A DNA stretch of 64,000 bases from Podospora pseudocomata. Its lineage: Eukaryota; Ascomycota; Sordariomycetes; Sordariales; Podosporaceae. The notes beneath the pieces are model-generated. The model searched no databases. It was given only the letters and a program-made list of their open reading frames with translations, and was not told the DNA's origin. The DNA lies in contig NC_085891.1 of NCBI RefSeq assembly GCF_035222375.1, positions 1,054,001 to 1,118,000 on the forward strand, given 5' to 3'. Below, one piece after another: positions 20,415 to 33,678 of this stretch. Within the stretch, counting starts at the first letter, position 1, and each line of letters opens with the position of its first letter. Position numbers and translations under genes: made by a program.

Positions 20415-22319
20415 ATGGCGCCCCTGATCCCCTCGGCCGAGATCCGGCTCTCCTACCCTCTGTACGCCCTCGATTTCGACCCTCAAGATGCAAACAGACT
20501 GGTCGTTGGTGGCGGAGGAGGGGCAGGCGGAACGGGAGTAGGAAACCAGATCAGCGTCCTCGACACGTCGACAAAGGAAGCCCTTCAGGTCGTCTCCGAA
20601 ATCGAACTCAGTCGCGCGGAAGACAGCGTCAACACTATTGCCGTGGGCCCGCGCAAGAAGAATTCAGTTCCGGTGTATGCTGGCATCAACTCGAGCGAGG
20701 ATGACATCAAGAAGGGGAAGAATGAACACTTTAGGGTATTCTCTGCCGATCTACCGTCAAAGACCAAGGCTGCTGCTGGAGGACCAAAGATCACCGAGGT
20801 GTCGAGGTCTTCGTTCTTTACGACAAAAGATACCGAGGCTTATCAGAGGGTTTTGAGGATATCACAGCCGTACGAGGGGGTGAAGCAGATTGGAGCTGCC
20901 GCGACGGGTGTCTACCGGGCTGCGAAGGACCCGCAAATTGCCATCTTTGATATTCCCTCTGCGAACGGAAACAACACGGCGCCAAAGTTGAGGGGGAACC
21001 TGGAGTTGGTCAAGGAGGCGATGGACTTGGACATCATCCAGATCAGCGGCGACGAATACCAGCTTGTCTACTGCGACGACTACGACATCCACACGCTTGA
21101 CATCAGCAACAAGGGTGACTCCAAAGACTTGCACACCGTCTGGACCATGCCACACGACGAGTCAATGGGTGCCAAAGCCCGGCCTTCCTTCAGGTCGATC
21201 CGTTACCTCACGCCCACCTTTGTCCTCTGCGTCGCCAACCTTCCCCAAGCAGGCGGTTCCGTCCTCCAGGGCTTCCGCCTCCCCAACCCAGCCGACGTTG
21301 GCAAGGAGGGAAAAGAAGGAAGAGCCCGCCTCGCGCTCTCGGTTCACCTCCCCAAAAACGTCCGCCGCGGCACCGGTCTGGCGGTCCGCAACCTTTCCCC
21401 TCCCACAAGCCCCTCCCAAGAACAGGGCGACGCCCAGTTTGTCATCGCCGTCACGGGACAGGATAGCTCCATCACCCTCTACACCCTTGAACACCAGGCT
21501 CTCGCCGGTTTGACGCTGATTGCCAACTGCCACATCATCACCACCCTCAAAGAAGTCCACCCCGGTCCGATCTCTGGCCTGGCCTTTTCGACTTTTGTGC
21601 CCCCAGCATCGGGCTCAAAGGTGCCCGCTACGGTTAAGCTAGCGTCGATTGGCTCGCTGGGGAACACGTGCGTGGTTCACACCATCCCACTCAAGAAGCT
21701 GCCCTCGTCTATTACGGTCTCTTCTAGTGTGAAGTCGCTCGTGCCAGCGAGGTATGTTGTCGCACTAAAGTCGCACGGCCCAGGACACAAGGGGTTCTTG
21801 TCGTTTATTGCCATCTCTGCCATTGTCATTGCTTTGTTGGCGCAGGCGCTGATGGAGATTAATGGCCTTGCGCCGCCGTATTTGGGGACGAAGAATGTTG
21901 TTCCTGCGAGCTGGCAGGCGCCGTATATGAAGGGTTTGCGGGAGGAGCAGGCGAGGCTCAAAAAGGAAGGGGGGGGGCAGTTGGCGGATATTTTGGGGCA
22001 GCCTAGGGAGGGGGTGCCGAGGGTGGTGATTAAGCAGCAGGGGGAGTGGGATTCGGCCATGGCGGAGGGGGCCGGGGCGGTGAAGATGGTGCTCAAGCAG
22101 GAGGAGGGGAGTGGGGAGGTGAAGATGGTGGAGGAGGAGAAGTTGGGGGAAGGGGAAAAGGGGAAAGAATGGGAGGAGCTGCCGGTGGAGCAGCAGGAGT
22201 TGTGGAAGAAGGCGCTCAAGAAGGCGGGGCATTGGGGGGAGGATGTGGGGGAGGCGGTCTTTAAGGGGGTGTTGTTTGGGGAGATTGGGGGGTTGGTGGG
22301 GGCTTTTGTTAGGGGGTAG
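20415..22319 (+). CDS. SEC12: Sec12-type Sar1 guanine-nucleotide exchange factor
   Basis: The intronless gene encodes 634 residues. The N-terminal half is a WD40-type propeller region. It starts with SYPLYALDFDP and the glycine-rich loop GGGGGAGGTGVGNQI (about 33-47), the signature loop of Sec12/PREB that holds K+ and contacts Sar1. A single membrane segment (GFLSFIAISAIVIALLAQAL, about 459-478) precedes a luminal tail of about 150 residues rich in Glu, Lys and Gly. This is the topology of yeast Sec12: cytosolic propeller, one helix, ER lumen. It loads Sar1 with GTP and so begins COPII coat formation at ER exit sites. The C-terminal codons are extremely G-rich, ending in G runs. Confidence 0.9.
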   Translation: MAPLIPSAEIRLSYPLYALDFDPQDANRLVVGGGGGAGGTGVGNQISVLDTSTKEALQVVSEIELSRAEDSVNTIAVGPRKKNSVPVYAGINSSEDDIKKGKNEHFRVFSADLPSKTKAAAGGPKITEVSRSSFFTTKDTEAYQRVLRISQPYEGVKQIGAAATGVYRAAKDPQIAIFDIPSANGNNTAPKLRGNLELVKEAMDLDIIQISGDEYQLVYCDDYDIHTLDISNKGDSKDLHTVWTMPHDESMGAKARPSFRSIRYLTPTFVLCVANLPQAGGSVLQGFRLPNPADVGKEGKEGRARLALSVHLPKNVRRGTGLAVRNLSPPTSPSQEQGDAQFVIAVTGQDSSITLYTLEHQALAGLTLIANCHIITTLKEVHPGPISGLAFSTFVPPASGSKVPATVKLASIGSLGNTCVVHTIPLKKLPSSITVSSSVKSLVPARYVVALKSHGPGHKGFLSFIAISAIVIALLAQALMEINGLAPPYLGTKNVVPASWQAPYMKGLREEQARLKKEGGGQLADILGQPREGVPRVVIKQQGEWDSAMAEGAGAVKMVLKQEEGSGEVKMVEEEKLGEGEKGKEWEELPVEQQELWKKALKKAGHWGEDVGEAVFKGVLFGEIGGLVGAFVRG

Positions 22320-23153
22320 GGACTTTGATGATTGATTTGCCTGGATGGGTAGAGAGCTGAGGAGGAAGTGGAGAGAGTGGGAGAGTGAGGTTGAGTATAG
22401 AGCAGACCATTGAAACACCAGAGCTGAAGATGAAGGGGGAAGAGCTGAGGAGTTATAACGGGAGGCTGAGATGAGTTCTGATGTTGGGAGCGGGATCAAT
22501 GCCTCGATGTATGTGATATGAAGAGAAGGCAAACAGTAGTGGTGATGGAAAAAGAGTACATTCAATACGGGTTTTTCTCTCTTCGTGGAATGGGGGATAC
22601 ATATCCCGTCATCCGTAGTTGTTACATCATCTTATTTGCTCTATCACTACTTGCTCAACAAGCTCCTTCAAAGGTTCCTCGTATTCTTGTTCATGTCAGC
22701 CTGGATGGCATGCTAGTGTACGATTGATGCACCGGACTTTTTGCTGATATCATCGTCAAGGTCGTTGTTTGGAAATTGAGCAAGTTCAAGATGGAGTGCA
22801 AGTACGTGCTTTGGGATTTAATAGCATACCAAACCACGCAGGCTCATGTTGCTGTGATAGAGCGTGTGACATACAGTGAATCCTGTTCTTCTTGATATCT
22901 GCCCCTTCCGGTATTCCCGCTCCATCATCGTGAAGCTTTGGCAGAGGCCCGAATGTAATAACTTGCACCCATAACAATTCCCATTGACAACGCCATAAAA
23001 TGCCCAAACGCTACCCTGGTGACCCCTGCCCAAAGCAGTGCGCTTTGCAAATACCGCCATGCAGGGCGTATACATCTCAATAAACCAGTCCTCCATAATC
23101 CTCTATCCATATTTCCACCTGTAGTTCACTCGTCCATAAAACCCACCCCCCTC
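22320..23153. other. Convergent intergenic region, 0.8 kb
   Basis: It lies between the 3' ends of the Sec12 gene and the minus-strand hypothetical gene and holds both 3' UTRs. No gene, RNA or repeat stands out. Confidence 0.5.
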
Positions 23154-24996
23154 TCAAACAAAAACATCCATCTCCACCACACCTCCAGCCCTCCTCAGAT
23201 TATAAATCAGCAAGACAGCCTGGTCCCATTCCTCCGACGTGGTAATCATCCTCCTCCCATACGGCGTCTGTATCCACATGTGCGGTCTTCTATACTGCGC
23301 TTGCTCAAACGACGCCATCAGCCCGTCAAAGGCACCTTCTGATATTATCGAGTCGGTGTGCTTGAACTCAAAGGGGGTGTCGACCAGGTCGCTGCTATCG
23401 GCTCCATCTTTGACAAAGACGCGGTAGGTGAGCTTGGCGTTGGGCGGGATCTCAACCTCATATATATCCGGATCCTGAAGCCCGGCCAGGGCTTGGGCCC
23501 GCTTGCGCTTTTTGTTGATGGTCACCTCATTCACCAGAGAGGCAAAGAAAGACTGGCCGTTTTGCGGTGGAATTTCTGGCTCGGGTGGTGCTGTTTCGAG
23601 GACTTGGCGAATCGGGATAGGAGATGACTCTCCTGTAGGTGGAGAGGGGAGCTGGGCTGAGCGCTGAGCTCTCTGCGCTGATACAGCGAGGTCGGCACTG
23701 TCCCACAAGGTCTGCATAGCAGGAGCCCGTTGGTCCGGGGGAGTGCACGGTCGCGAGGTGGTAGGAGTGGTATCAAACTGGCACTCTGTCTCCGGGGTGC
23801 TGACTTGTGGTTGACCAACCGAAGGTGTGGTTGTCCGCGATGTGTCGTCCCTCTTCCGGCGTGCGAGGCTATTTTGCTGAGTGATTCTGGATTTGAGATT
23901 GTCCTGAACGCGGTAGACAAACATGGCGAAGTAGAACAGAAGGGTTGTCGAGTCCTCGGGCCAAAACAGAGTTCTGGTTCTGGCACTTGCATTCGCATTC
24001 TTAGCACCAAACCAACGTGCTCCCCAGCCTTCTTTCGCCAGTATCTGGTATGCCAGCTTCACCACAAACATCTTGGTGTGTGCGCCGTTAAGCCTTTTCT
24101 CACACCTTATGCGTTGAATGACTTCGGCAAGTTGCTCGGCCTCAAGATACTGGTGCAGGTCCTTCTTCAAGTACTTGCCTTCACCCACGGGCAGCTCAAG
24201 CAGACTGTAGAGCTCTTCGTATTTCTGGTTTCGTCCTGGACCACAGTTAGCATTTGGCAAAGGCAGAATTACAGGACGAAGTGGTAGACTTACTGAGGGT
24301 GATGTATTCCCAGATTTTTGCAAGCTGGGTTTCCTCGTCCACGCGGCGCGGCAGCTTGACCATGCTGTTTGCTGCAGTGGTCGAATAGCGAAGGCCGTGA
24401 ACCTTTTGAATAGAAATGACAGAAGAATCTTCCATATTCTCCCCATAGGATGTTGGGATCATCTGATGGACATCTTCCGGGGCATCTGTAGGGGCATTAA
24501 CATGCTGATCTTGATTTAGACCCGCCCAGTCGACCTCCGAGAGCTTCTGGAGTTCGGCCTGCCAGTCCGCATCCGTGGCCAGGTCCACGTGAGCGTCGCT
24601 GAGCAGGAACTCGAGCTCTCCTGATACCGCAGCTCCGGTACTAGGAGGGTCATTGTGAGGATATCGGGTGCTACTAACCACGAGGCCACCTGAAGTGTGT
24701 CCATCTTGGAGCGATAAAGGGGCACCAAGAGGATCAGGGACAACGGGCAAAGTGAACTGAGAAACAGGCTCTTCTTGTACCCTTGGCAGAGTGAGCTCGC
24801 ATCGGGGCTCTGATGAAGTCGCCGGTGGTGACGACGAGGATGGCTGTAGTTGGATGGCGGGGTCCGAGGTGACTTCTTCGAATAAAAGTGAAGTGAGGTC
24901 CGTCTCGGGATCAAGGCCGTCGCCAAAAAGCGAATCCAAGTCGTTGTCGCTATCTCCAATGTCGGAGAGAGGTTGAGATTCAAAATGCTGGGCCAT
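23154..24996 (-). CDS. Uncharacterised protein with PB1/ubiquitin-like C-terminus
   Basis: The exons are 24294-24996 and 23154-24235, joined across a 58-bp intron (GTAAGT, GCTAAC, CAG), giving 594 residues from the ATG at 24996. I do not recognise the family. The first 180 residues are acidic and Ser-rich (IGDSDNDLDSLFGDG), likely disordered. A helical segment around the splice follows (KIWEYITL, YEELYSLLELPVGEGKYLKKDL, LAYQILAKEGWGARWFG). After a Pro/Thr-rich linker with a basic KKRKRA patch comes a compact last 110 residues (VEIPPNAKLTYRVFVKDG to the terminal GGVVEMDVFV). That ending has the β-rich look of a ubiquitin-like or PB1-type fold, a weak guess only. A nuclear role is possible from the basic patch. 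Confidence 0.75.
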
Positions 24997-27900
24997 TTTG
25001 ACGAGTTTTGGCCGTTTGCTGCACGATGAGCGAAGCAGCTGGGAAAGCAAGCAGCAGTTGAATGAAAATATTGACCTTCAACTTTGAGGACCAGTCGCGC
25101 TCCAGATCTTTCTTGCAAGCGCGTCCTCAATTAAGCTCCGATAAGCTGATAAGAACCCTCGGTCCAGTCACCCTAACCCTTGTTTCCACCCCAACCGAGC
25201 AACTGATGGTTTCTTCCTTCCATTTCGATCAAGAGAAATGATTGTTGCACTGGTAATTTCCTGGGAATGTGAGGATAAAAACATTACTTTTCCAGATTCT
25301 TTGAACTATTCACTTGAAGGGCAACAAGACGGCACATCTGGCTATGAGACCGACATTGTTTACTTCCTCCCTACTTTTCTCCGCCACCATGCACTGATAT
25401 CTGCTATTTCGCATCTTGAAAATATACAGAGACTCTGAGCTCGGGATACTACAGTTACGTTACCAGTGATTTTCACATCATTTGTCACCAATTGCTTGCG
25501 ATCTCGTTTCCGAGGGACGGCTCGACTTGCTCGGCACCAGAAACCACACCCTGTCTGCACGATGTTATTCCGTTTGAACACAGCCAATACTGCCAGAGAA
25601 GTGAAACCGATGAGCGTTCCACGGAAAATATTCTCATATTGCGATATTTTATTCGGGCAGCCGAGATGAACAGCCAAAACTCATCTCATCCTTTTGAATG
25701 TGTCTTCCCTCGCCACACTGGCCACATTGGCTGCCGTTCAACTTGGTCGGCCGGTCAAGTTCACCGTTAAATCCAATAAATCCACAAGATAAGCGAGCCG
25801 TTGGTTACCACCCTCGTTCTCTCCAGCCAAAAGTCCTTCAACTGTCACGGTGACCGGACGATTTCCGGAAGCTGCCCAGGCCAGCCACAGAGCAGGTCAC
25901 CTGCCATTGCTCCTTCGGCCACAACTTGACAAGCTAGGATGACCTATCACCATGAATAACCGGTGATGAGCTTCAACTGTCCAGTCACACACCCTCTCGG
26001 CGCCGCGAATGGCCGTCCGCCTGACTCACCGACCTCTCTCAACAGGGGACAACATGATTTGCTGAGAACCTTGTCAGGTCTCGCCCCAGATTCGCCCTGC
26101 GTAGGCAGCATCTTGACCCCGGTACTTTGTGTTCTGTTCCAGCAGTGCTCATCGACATCTCCGTTGGTAGGCCGCGAGATGGCAAGATAGGCCAAGTGCT
26201 AGCCAGCATCCTTCCAACAGGATCACCCCGCCTGTCTCGATGGTGCCTCGGAATGGTGCCATAACCACAGACATTCTTTTTTCCTACTGGATACTGATAG
26301 AAGACACGGCATCTCGCATGTATCTCGCCCACAGCTTCCACACGCCATCTTCAACCTGCCCCTTCGCCGGCCAATCGTCCATTGAACGCTCGCTAGACAT
26401 TCGCTGTAACTCGTCAAACTCGTCATTGCCATGAGTAAGGGCCGGATCTAGGTTACCTTGAACTTGCAGGACACATGCCAGCGGCATCTCTGCCACTGGT
26501 TGATGTTGAAAGCTGGAACGGGAAAGCCGTTCCTCCCGCCCGCTCTGTCTGACAGTGGTCATGTAGTATTCCCACTCCCCCGGGGCCACTAGTCTCGAGA
26601 GTATTGTAACTGGGCATGTCACTATCATGTACCGTGCCGTCAAGTACTAGACTGCTTGAGCTGGATGCTACGGAGGCCTGTCGTTTCTTTATGGACCGCC
26701 CCCCGAGTCTCAGCCCCCCCACCCCGCAGGTATTTACGGAGTGTTGACCACACCTTCACTGGCGGCAGACTGGCCTCACAGAGTACGGGAGGCTGGACTA
26801 GAGATCATATTCTGCGATACAAGCTCTGATTTGCTCTGGCGAATGGTCCATGGGCATGATTCCACAAATTTCCGCAGGCTTGCCTTCGCACGCCCCCGCT
26901 GGAGTTGCTACCTTGACCCCAACTTCACGCACCTTTTCAGCGCACAGCAGTGTCAGTCTAACAAGGTAGTATACTGTTATCCGGGGTATTGTATCCCATA
27001 CTAGGCCAGTAGGAAGTCGAGATTCTGAGCAAACAAAGCAGCTTGATGGATCAGCGGAACGGCGCCTATCTGTGAGAAATCAAGCGCTCTTGGAAACGGT
27101 GACCAGAAGCACGCCAACGGTTCACCGGGCAGAGCTCCATCAGCTCTTACGAGCGTCAGCGACCATCAACGAGCAGCTTGATGAGTATCATTTGCTGGTG
27201 ATCATTGCGTAATATCAGAACGGATTACCTGCTGAGATTGAATCTTGCGCAAGAAACCAAGGCAAGAAGCGGAGTCTTAGTTGTTTGTCACGCACATCAC
27301 GGTCAAGAAGACGATCAGTCTGACACACTTTGATGAGCGATAGTGATATCTGACAGCATCTCCGTTGCGACGGTATTCTTTACACTTGCTGGTCAGGTAT
27401 TTGATTGTATCCAGCGTTTTTGTTGACACACCTGCGGCTCTGGCAGAACGTGACTCTGACCATCAGAAAGAGAATACATCTGGGAACCTCCAGACAAGAC
27501 TGGAATGCGGCTGTAAAACATCTTGTAGTATATCTGACAGCAGGAATCCGAAGGTACTCTCGCAGCTTGTTTGCAACGGCCAGCATGTGTCGATGACAAC
27601 AACTTGGCTGAGCAGATCCAATCTGAGTGAAGCCATCATCAACACACGCGATTCTAGCACAGTCAGTCTCCCCCATTCCACCCTTGACAGCAGTACAACA
27701 ACAAAAGCATTGTCAATAATGGAACACAAGGTGTGAACAATAATTGTGCCACCGCATCTTCCCTCTTTCTATTTATGCTTCTACTTTTCCTGCTACAATC
27801 TCTCCTTGCTGCAATGTTGAACACGCTTCCACACGGAACTGGTGGAGTTTCTCTACCTTCCCCAAGTATTTCTCTCAGCTTTTGCTCAAATGTGCACATC

Positions 27901-28342
27901 TGGGCATCAAAGAAACGACAACAACCATCCCGCTCGGGCCCAGGAAAAAACAATGAACCAAGCTAGCCACGTAGTCCTATTTTTTATACTCTAGTTTTTT
28001 CTCGCTACCTGCTATTTTTGCAGTTTGGTTATACTAGGTATCCCCGCTAGGAAAAGGTTGGATGGCGGAAGCGAGTTGTGATGCCGGACGGGAAGGGCCG
28101 GTTTGGATGATATGGGGAGTTTTGGTTGGGATGTTCTGCTCGGGTGTTTATACGCTCTTTGAGGGGTCATGTTGATACCAGCGGATACCCTTGAACACAT
28201 GACCATATATGTCTATCTACAACGTTTGCCGCCCGGTCTATCAACCCACAGTCTACATCCCCCATTTACCGCCTCTAGTATCTACCTAGGTACCTTGCAA
28301 CCAACCCCCCCTACAGCATCTACTCCAAAGAGAGAGAAGTAT
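24997..28342. other. Gene-free interval, 3.3 kb
   Basis: The first part is the promoter of the minus-strand hypothetical gene, with a GATAAGCTGATAAG cluster at 25140-25153. The remainder has only short, mutually overlapping frames with no shared codon bias, domains or splice structure. No transposon-like ORF or terminal repeat was seen. The last few hundred bases are likely 3' UTR of the SMP-30 gene. Confidence 0.5.
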
Positions 28343-29901
28343 CTACAACCTAAACAAATCATGCCCCACCCCCCTAACCCCAACATTAACCCTAAACAAC
28401 GCCCCCCCATTGACCTTGCTCTCCTCCCCCTCAGCAGCACCGTCATCCCCAGCAGTAGTAATGAACAACTCCTCGCCCACAAACTCCACACAGGTGATGT
28501 TTCTGGTAGGCAACCTCACCTCCCCAATCAACTTCCCCTCCGGGCTCAGCTTCAAAACGCGGGACTCGCCATAGACGGCATGCCAGATGTTACCTTCAAC
28601 ATCAACCCTAAACCCGTCAGGTTCACCGCTCCCGACGTGCTGGTAAAAGATGCGTTTGTTGGAGAGGGTGACGACAGAAGAAGGGGAGGGGGAGGGGTCG
28701 TAATCCCAAGCCAGGACCTCGCGCGCGTTGGAGTGGGTAAAGTACATTGTCCTCTGGTCGGGGGACCAGCCGACAGAGTTTGGGATTGTGAGGGAGGTGA
28801 GGGCGAGTTGCGGGGGGGAGGTTTGGGTGAAGCGGAGGAGGGAGCCTAAAACTGGTTAGTGCTTGGATGGAAAGAGAGTATGGGGGAAAGTAAGTAAGTG
28901 GAGAGACAAAACTAATTGCCCAACTAAGAATGGTAAGGTAAAGAAAGGGTATTGCCCCCTCAGGCGCCGGGACGGCTCGAGAGAGAGCCGCAGGAGGAAA
29001 ACCACATGGCAAGGAACTTCCGAACCCGACCTGATGGGTTTAGTTTGAGCAGTTTGCTGTACATACATGCATTTCGCATATGCAGTAGTCAACGGCCCCG
29101 GCAGGCGGCGACCCCGAGCCAGCTTGCCGCGAAGGGAGAGTGGGCAGGTTATTCCTCACTTGAGGAAGAACTATGACGACGGCTGCTGCTGCTGATGACG
29201 ATGATGTGTCCATCCTGTCCTTTGTCCTCTTTCCCTGGTATTCTCTTCGATTCCCCCATCCGATCGACGCGGCAACAACGTTGAAGTCTCCCCAACCCGG
29301 GTCTGCCACGTGTACGACCGACGCTTCATGTAACTGGTCCCGGGGTCCCTACTTGGGGAGAGGGTTTGGTTTAGGGGACCAGAACCGTCGTTAATGGACC
29401 AATTCAGGGGTATCATCATGGGGATGCCATTGGGGAAGTAAACGACAAAGCAAGAAAGCAATCAAGAAAAAAACCCTTACCCTCAGGCCGGAAATCCCCC
29501 TTCCCAAAATCAGTCATGCTCCCCATCCAGAACCTCCCCTGGGGATCGACCGCCCCGTCATTGCTCCTGATCCTATCCACGCCCTCCCCCTCCATCTTGG
29601 AGATGTACTCGTACTCCCCCGTCTTCCTGTCCAGGACCGCGAGCCCCTGCTTGGCTCCAATCAGGATCTTGTCCTTGGGGTCGACGCCCGCAATGTCAGC
29701 GGTGACGGTGACGGGCTCGTCGAAAGAAAGGGTGACGAGATCGGCGGGGTCGTTGATGGAGACGGTGTGAAGCTTCTTGTTCTTGATGTCGACGAAGCGG
29801 ACGGTTTGGGTGGCGGGTTCGTAGTAGGGTCCTTCGCCGAGGCCGCAGTGGAGGTTAAGGTAGGGGGTTTTTACCTCCCAGATTTGGAATTCGGAGGACA
29901 T
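28343..29901 (-). CDS. SMP-30/gluconolactonase/LRE-family protein
   Basis: The exons are 29481-29901 and 28343-28845, giving 307 residues, the usual size of the family. These are six-bladed propellers with a divalent metal centre, most often sugar lactone hydrolases. Metal-ligand positions are visible: E23 in GLGEGP, N114-D115 in RSNDGAVDPQGRFW, and the NSVGW-SPDQ segment in the second exon. Residues flow without gap across the splice (FRPE-G-SLLRFTQ), and the junction has a GTAAGG donor, CACTAAC branch and TTTTAG end, so the 635-bp intron is well supported. That is about ten times longer than other introns here. The substrate cannot be read from sequence. Codons are C-ending in exon 1 and G-ending in exon 2. 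Confidence 0.85.
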
Positions 29902-30802
29902 TGCGGCGGTGGGGGGTGTGAGATATGGTTTTTTTTTTTTTTGTATTGTAAGGTGAGAGGTGAGTTTGAGAATGTGAGGCAATCACTGACAGCTGAATGG
30001 GCTATGGTGGAGTCGTTCGCTGGCGGAGTATACTCACGACGTCACCATTAGCCCTGAGAGTGTGTAAAGTAGGTAGCTGTGAAAGGATGGCAACCACAAC
30101 ACACACCGGGTTGGAAAGGGTGTGTCTGATCCCGAATGTGAGGTTCAATGGTCGACAAAGCCCTCACTTCAGCGATTACCGAGAAGCAAGATACAGCAGT
30201 TGAGACAACGTGGGCCGCGGGTAAAAAGGACAATAACCAAACGATTGGAGCATATGTGTCAATTGGCAAAATATATACCTCTCCCCCTCCTACGAGCCAA
30301 GTATCACAGTCACATACAATCTCTATAGCCATCGACTTTTATCGTGGCCGTTGTTCCCGTCTGGCGGAGTCGGCGTGCCGGAGAGGTTCTCTCGGACGTG
30401 CACACGCCGTTGAAATGCTGCCGGAAGACGGCCCTCAGATCCGCTACGGCCCTCTCTGGCTGCAGAGACGAGCACACAGCCGAGAAGGTCGAGGGAAAGA
30501 GGGAAAGAGGCGGGGAGGGGAGAAAATAGCCGGACAACAAGAAACAGAGCTTTTGTTTCCGATATGCAACTGAGGTACAGATAGGTTGAATAGGTGTGTG
30601 GTGCAGAGCCTCGATGGGTTTTGGGTAGCACAGGTGGCACGGGAACCGGGAACCGACAGCATGGATCACAACCTGGCGCGCCAGCCTTTTTTCCTCCCGA
30701 CCTTCATCCCGATTCATCATTGAAGAAGCATGTTGTTGCTGCACACAGCACGGATTAGTAAAGGGGACTATTTACCCCTTGTAATACCTCAGTGGGAAAA
30801 TT

Positions 30803-30857
30803 GCCCGAGGGGGTGACGTTGAAGCCCGAGGGGGTGACGTTGAAGCCCGAGGTGATG
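30803..30857. repeat. 21-bp tandem repeat, 2.6 copies
   Basis: A 21-bp unit beginning GCCCGAGG occurs at 30803-30823 and 30824-30844 without mismatch, then partly at 30845-30857. It lies in non-coding sequence, and no function is apparent. Confidence 0.7.
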
Positions 30858-33678
30858 CCCTATTTCTTGCGCAAGCAAGCAAGCAAGCTGATACGGCAAA
30901 TGTGAGAGGGATAATAAAAAGAAAAAAAAAACGCAGGAGTTCCAACAGCCCGGTTGCTGCTATCAAATCTCTCATTCACATGATGAGACCGGCGAGAAGA
31001 AAAGGATTTGTTGCGCAGTTGTCATCATCGGTCCTGGATTGAGGTGGGTGGTGAGCCCCCATGCCCCCGTTGTCCCTTATCCACCCCCGCGTGTGGGTGC
31101 GCCCAAAATCAACAAGATTGGGACCCAATGAGCAAATGGGTTTGGGCTGACGAGCAACGTGTCTGTCGAACTGATATGAGATGGCGTGAAGCTGTGCTTC
31201 AGAGTTGTGTTTTCTGACAGTTGAGTGTCTCGGGTGGTCCCTTTTTTGTATGCTCGGTCAGGTTAATTAACCTAGGTGCCACTATCTAGAGGGCAAGCCG
31301 GGCAGTCCATGGTGTTTGTGTCCTGCAGATAAAGTGCAAGCTGCAAGGCCGCAAGACACATGATCGACAGCTGCTGCAGGCTGGCCGCCCCTTGGTCCCA
31401 AAGAGGCATGCCACCGTTACCAAAAATGCTCCCCAAGAACTGGCCAGCTGCCCAACCAACAGGGAGCGGAGATGTGACAAGTCATCTAGGCTCATGTATC
31501 GTGAGCTGGCAGCGCAGAAGGATGCCGGCAAAGTGGGTTGTAGAAGAGCATCATGGTCTTCGGCGCTTAAGCTTTGCACAGACGCTGCGGTTGCGCTGCC
31601 TTTTTTTTCACCGTCTCTTTCGGAAGAATGGCAATTGCCGTATCCCGTTTTAGGAAGCCGGAGATTTGAGACGTGTTTTCGTTGAACACAACGTTGGTGT
31701 TGCATCAATGAGGAAGAGCGACGTTTTCGTGACCGGCCGTCCAATTTCCATCATCATCAGAAAGAAAAGAGGCACAACACAACCCCGCAAAATTATTAGT
31801 GTTGCAGGGTCCCGGTCCCCACGCGCTTCTCTGCATGCCATCTGCACATCTTCTCAACGACCAGAAGCGATATTTCATTAGGCCAACGATAATGTTCGGC
31901 TGCCAGCCGAATGTATTTTCGACAACCCTCATCTCCCGCCCTGTTTCTGCTGGCCTGATGACGATGGCGATCCACCTCACAGACGGGAGCGGCTGACGAT
32001 GACCACGGTCCTGACGGGAATGTCTCAAATAATCTCATCAGCTTGTGAGACACCTCTTCGTCTTCCTGAAGCAGGATTATCTTGAACTGAGACCTCTCCC
32101 ATCGACTTCACACAGTACGTAATGCCACCCCCCATCATCATGAAAATGTCTCATTGCACTTCCGATATTATTCCTCAGTCACCAGTGTTCCTTCTTTCCA
32201 CGGTTACCACCGGTTAGAACACACGCCTGACGTGTTCTTCCAATCCTACATTTCGTCACGTCACATCTACGAGGTGGGTGTGAGATTGCCAATCTTGGAG
32301 CCGACGTCGAAGTCTTCCAGGGCCCATGCCGTGGTGACCTGTTGCCTTCACCAGTCTCGGTTCGCCTCAGGGAGCAAGCACATCTACGGTACTTCATGGC
32401 GTCGTGGTAATCAATGTGGCCAACAAATGTCGCGACGGAGAAGTCTCCGGCAACCATCATCAATGGTACCAGTACCCGCCCCGTGTTGGGGCGGCCAACC
32501 TACCCTTTCACTACCTCGATGGCCTTTAACCCTTGTGAGGCTAGTGGGAGGTGATCAGGGACAGGGCAAATCTGCACGACAGTCGAAGCGAGACCGGATA
32601 TGCATGCCCTATTCCGCAAGCAGGCATAGCACTGACGTCGATGCAGCACTCTCACCCACCGGCCGCATGGGAAGGTCGCAGAAACCGTCGTTAGAAGCCT
32701 CACAAGAAAAACGAACATGACAATGGCATCGCCGCCGGTTTGCTGGCATTGTCCAGCCCTAAGAAGACGAACCGGGATTCTTATTCGCCCTGCCTCGGCC
32801 TCATGGGATTTCTGCGCGTGCGTTGTGGGCTGCATTTCTGCAGGAAAGCCCAAGGTCTCTGGCACCAGTAAAACTCGGAATTGCTCAGGCATCAATGCGA
32901 GATGCAGGAGTCTCTGGATGGGGGAGCAGAGTCTTCGCTGACGTCCTGCATGCCAGTCTTCAGGGGTCTCGAGGATGGCTTGCAGTATACACACATGCTT
33001 AAGAGTCTGTTGTATACCTATCGAACCGGTCAACTCGGTCCCTATATAGCCAGTGTGTTCGGTAGGTTCGGTACCAGGCCAGCATGTATAAAGAGCCGGC
33101 AGGACCTGCTACCAGAGGATTTGGTTGCCGCGAGTCAACCGTGTCAACCCAGTTGGAGAAAAGACTGGCCTGACGTTGGAAGCATTGGAAAAGTTCCGAC
33201 TGTGCCGCTCGCCTCATGCCCAATGGCTTGGGTGCTTGACTTCCAATCATCTGAAGTTCCCTGGAGATTGACAAGATGGCGTCGATCGTCGACGTTCGCA
33301 GGAAGATTTGCTCGCCTTGACAAAGCTCTGCTCTGCCACACCGGGATATTTATCAAAAAGATTACCGGTGATGCTGGCAGCAATAGATCTGAGCGGGGCC
33401 TTGGCGAACCACCCAATGATGCAACCCACTTGGCGGGGAATTCCCCAATGGTTCTTGTAATAATAAACAGCATGTGCAATTTTTTTTTATTTTTTTTTTT
33501 AATATTTCGCGCCTTTCCCGCCGGCCACCTGGTCCTGAACTGTTGAATGTGAATGTGTGCCCGAATGGATCTCCCGTGTCAGTCATGACATGACAACATC
33601 GCGAACATGCTGGAAAGGTCTTTCTGTAAAACTATAGCGCCACGGGGCCGCGAGGTCGTCTGTGAGTATGAGCTGGCA

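Noticed and set aside
21765-22565. 266-codon minus-strand frame
   Set aside because: It is antisense to the G-rich end of the Sec12 gene; the His/Leu/Pro-rich peptide has no family resemblance.
32154-33033. Overlapping frames on both strands in the 7-kb gene-poor interval
   Set aside because: They have no domain similarity, no consistent third-base choice and conflict with each other.
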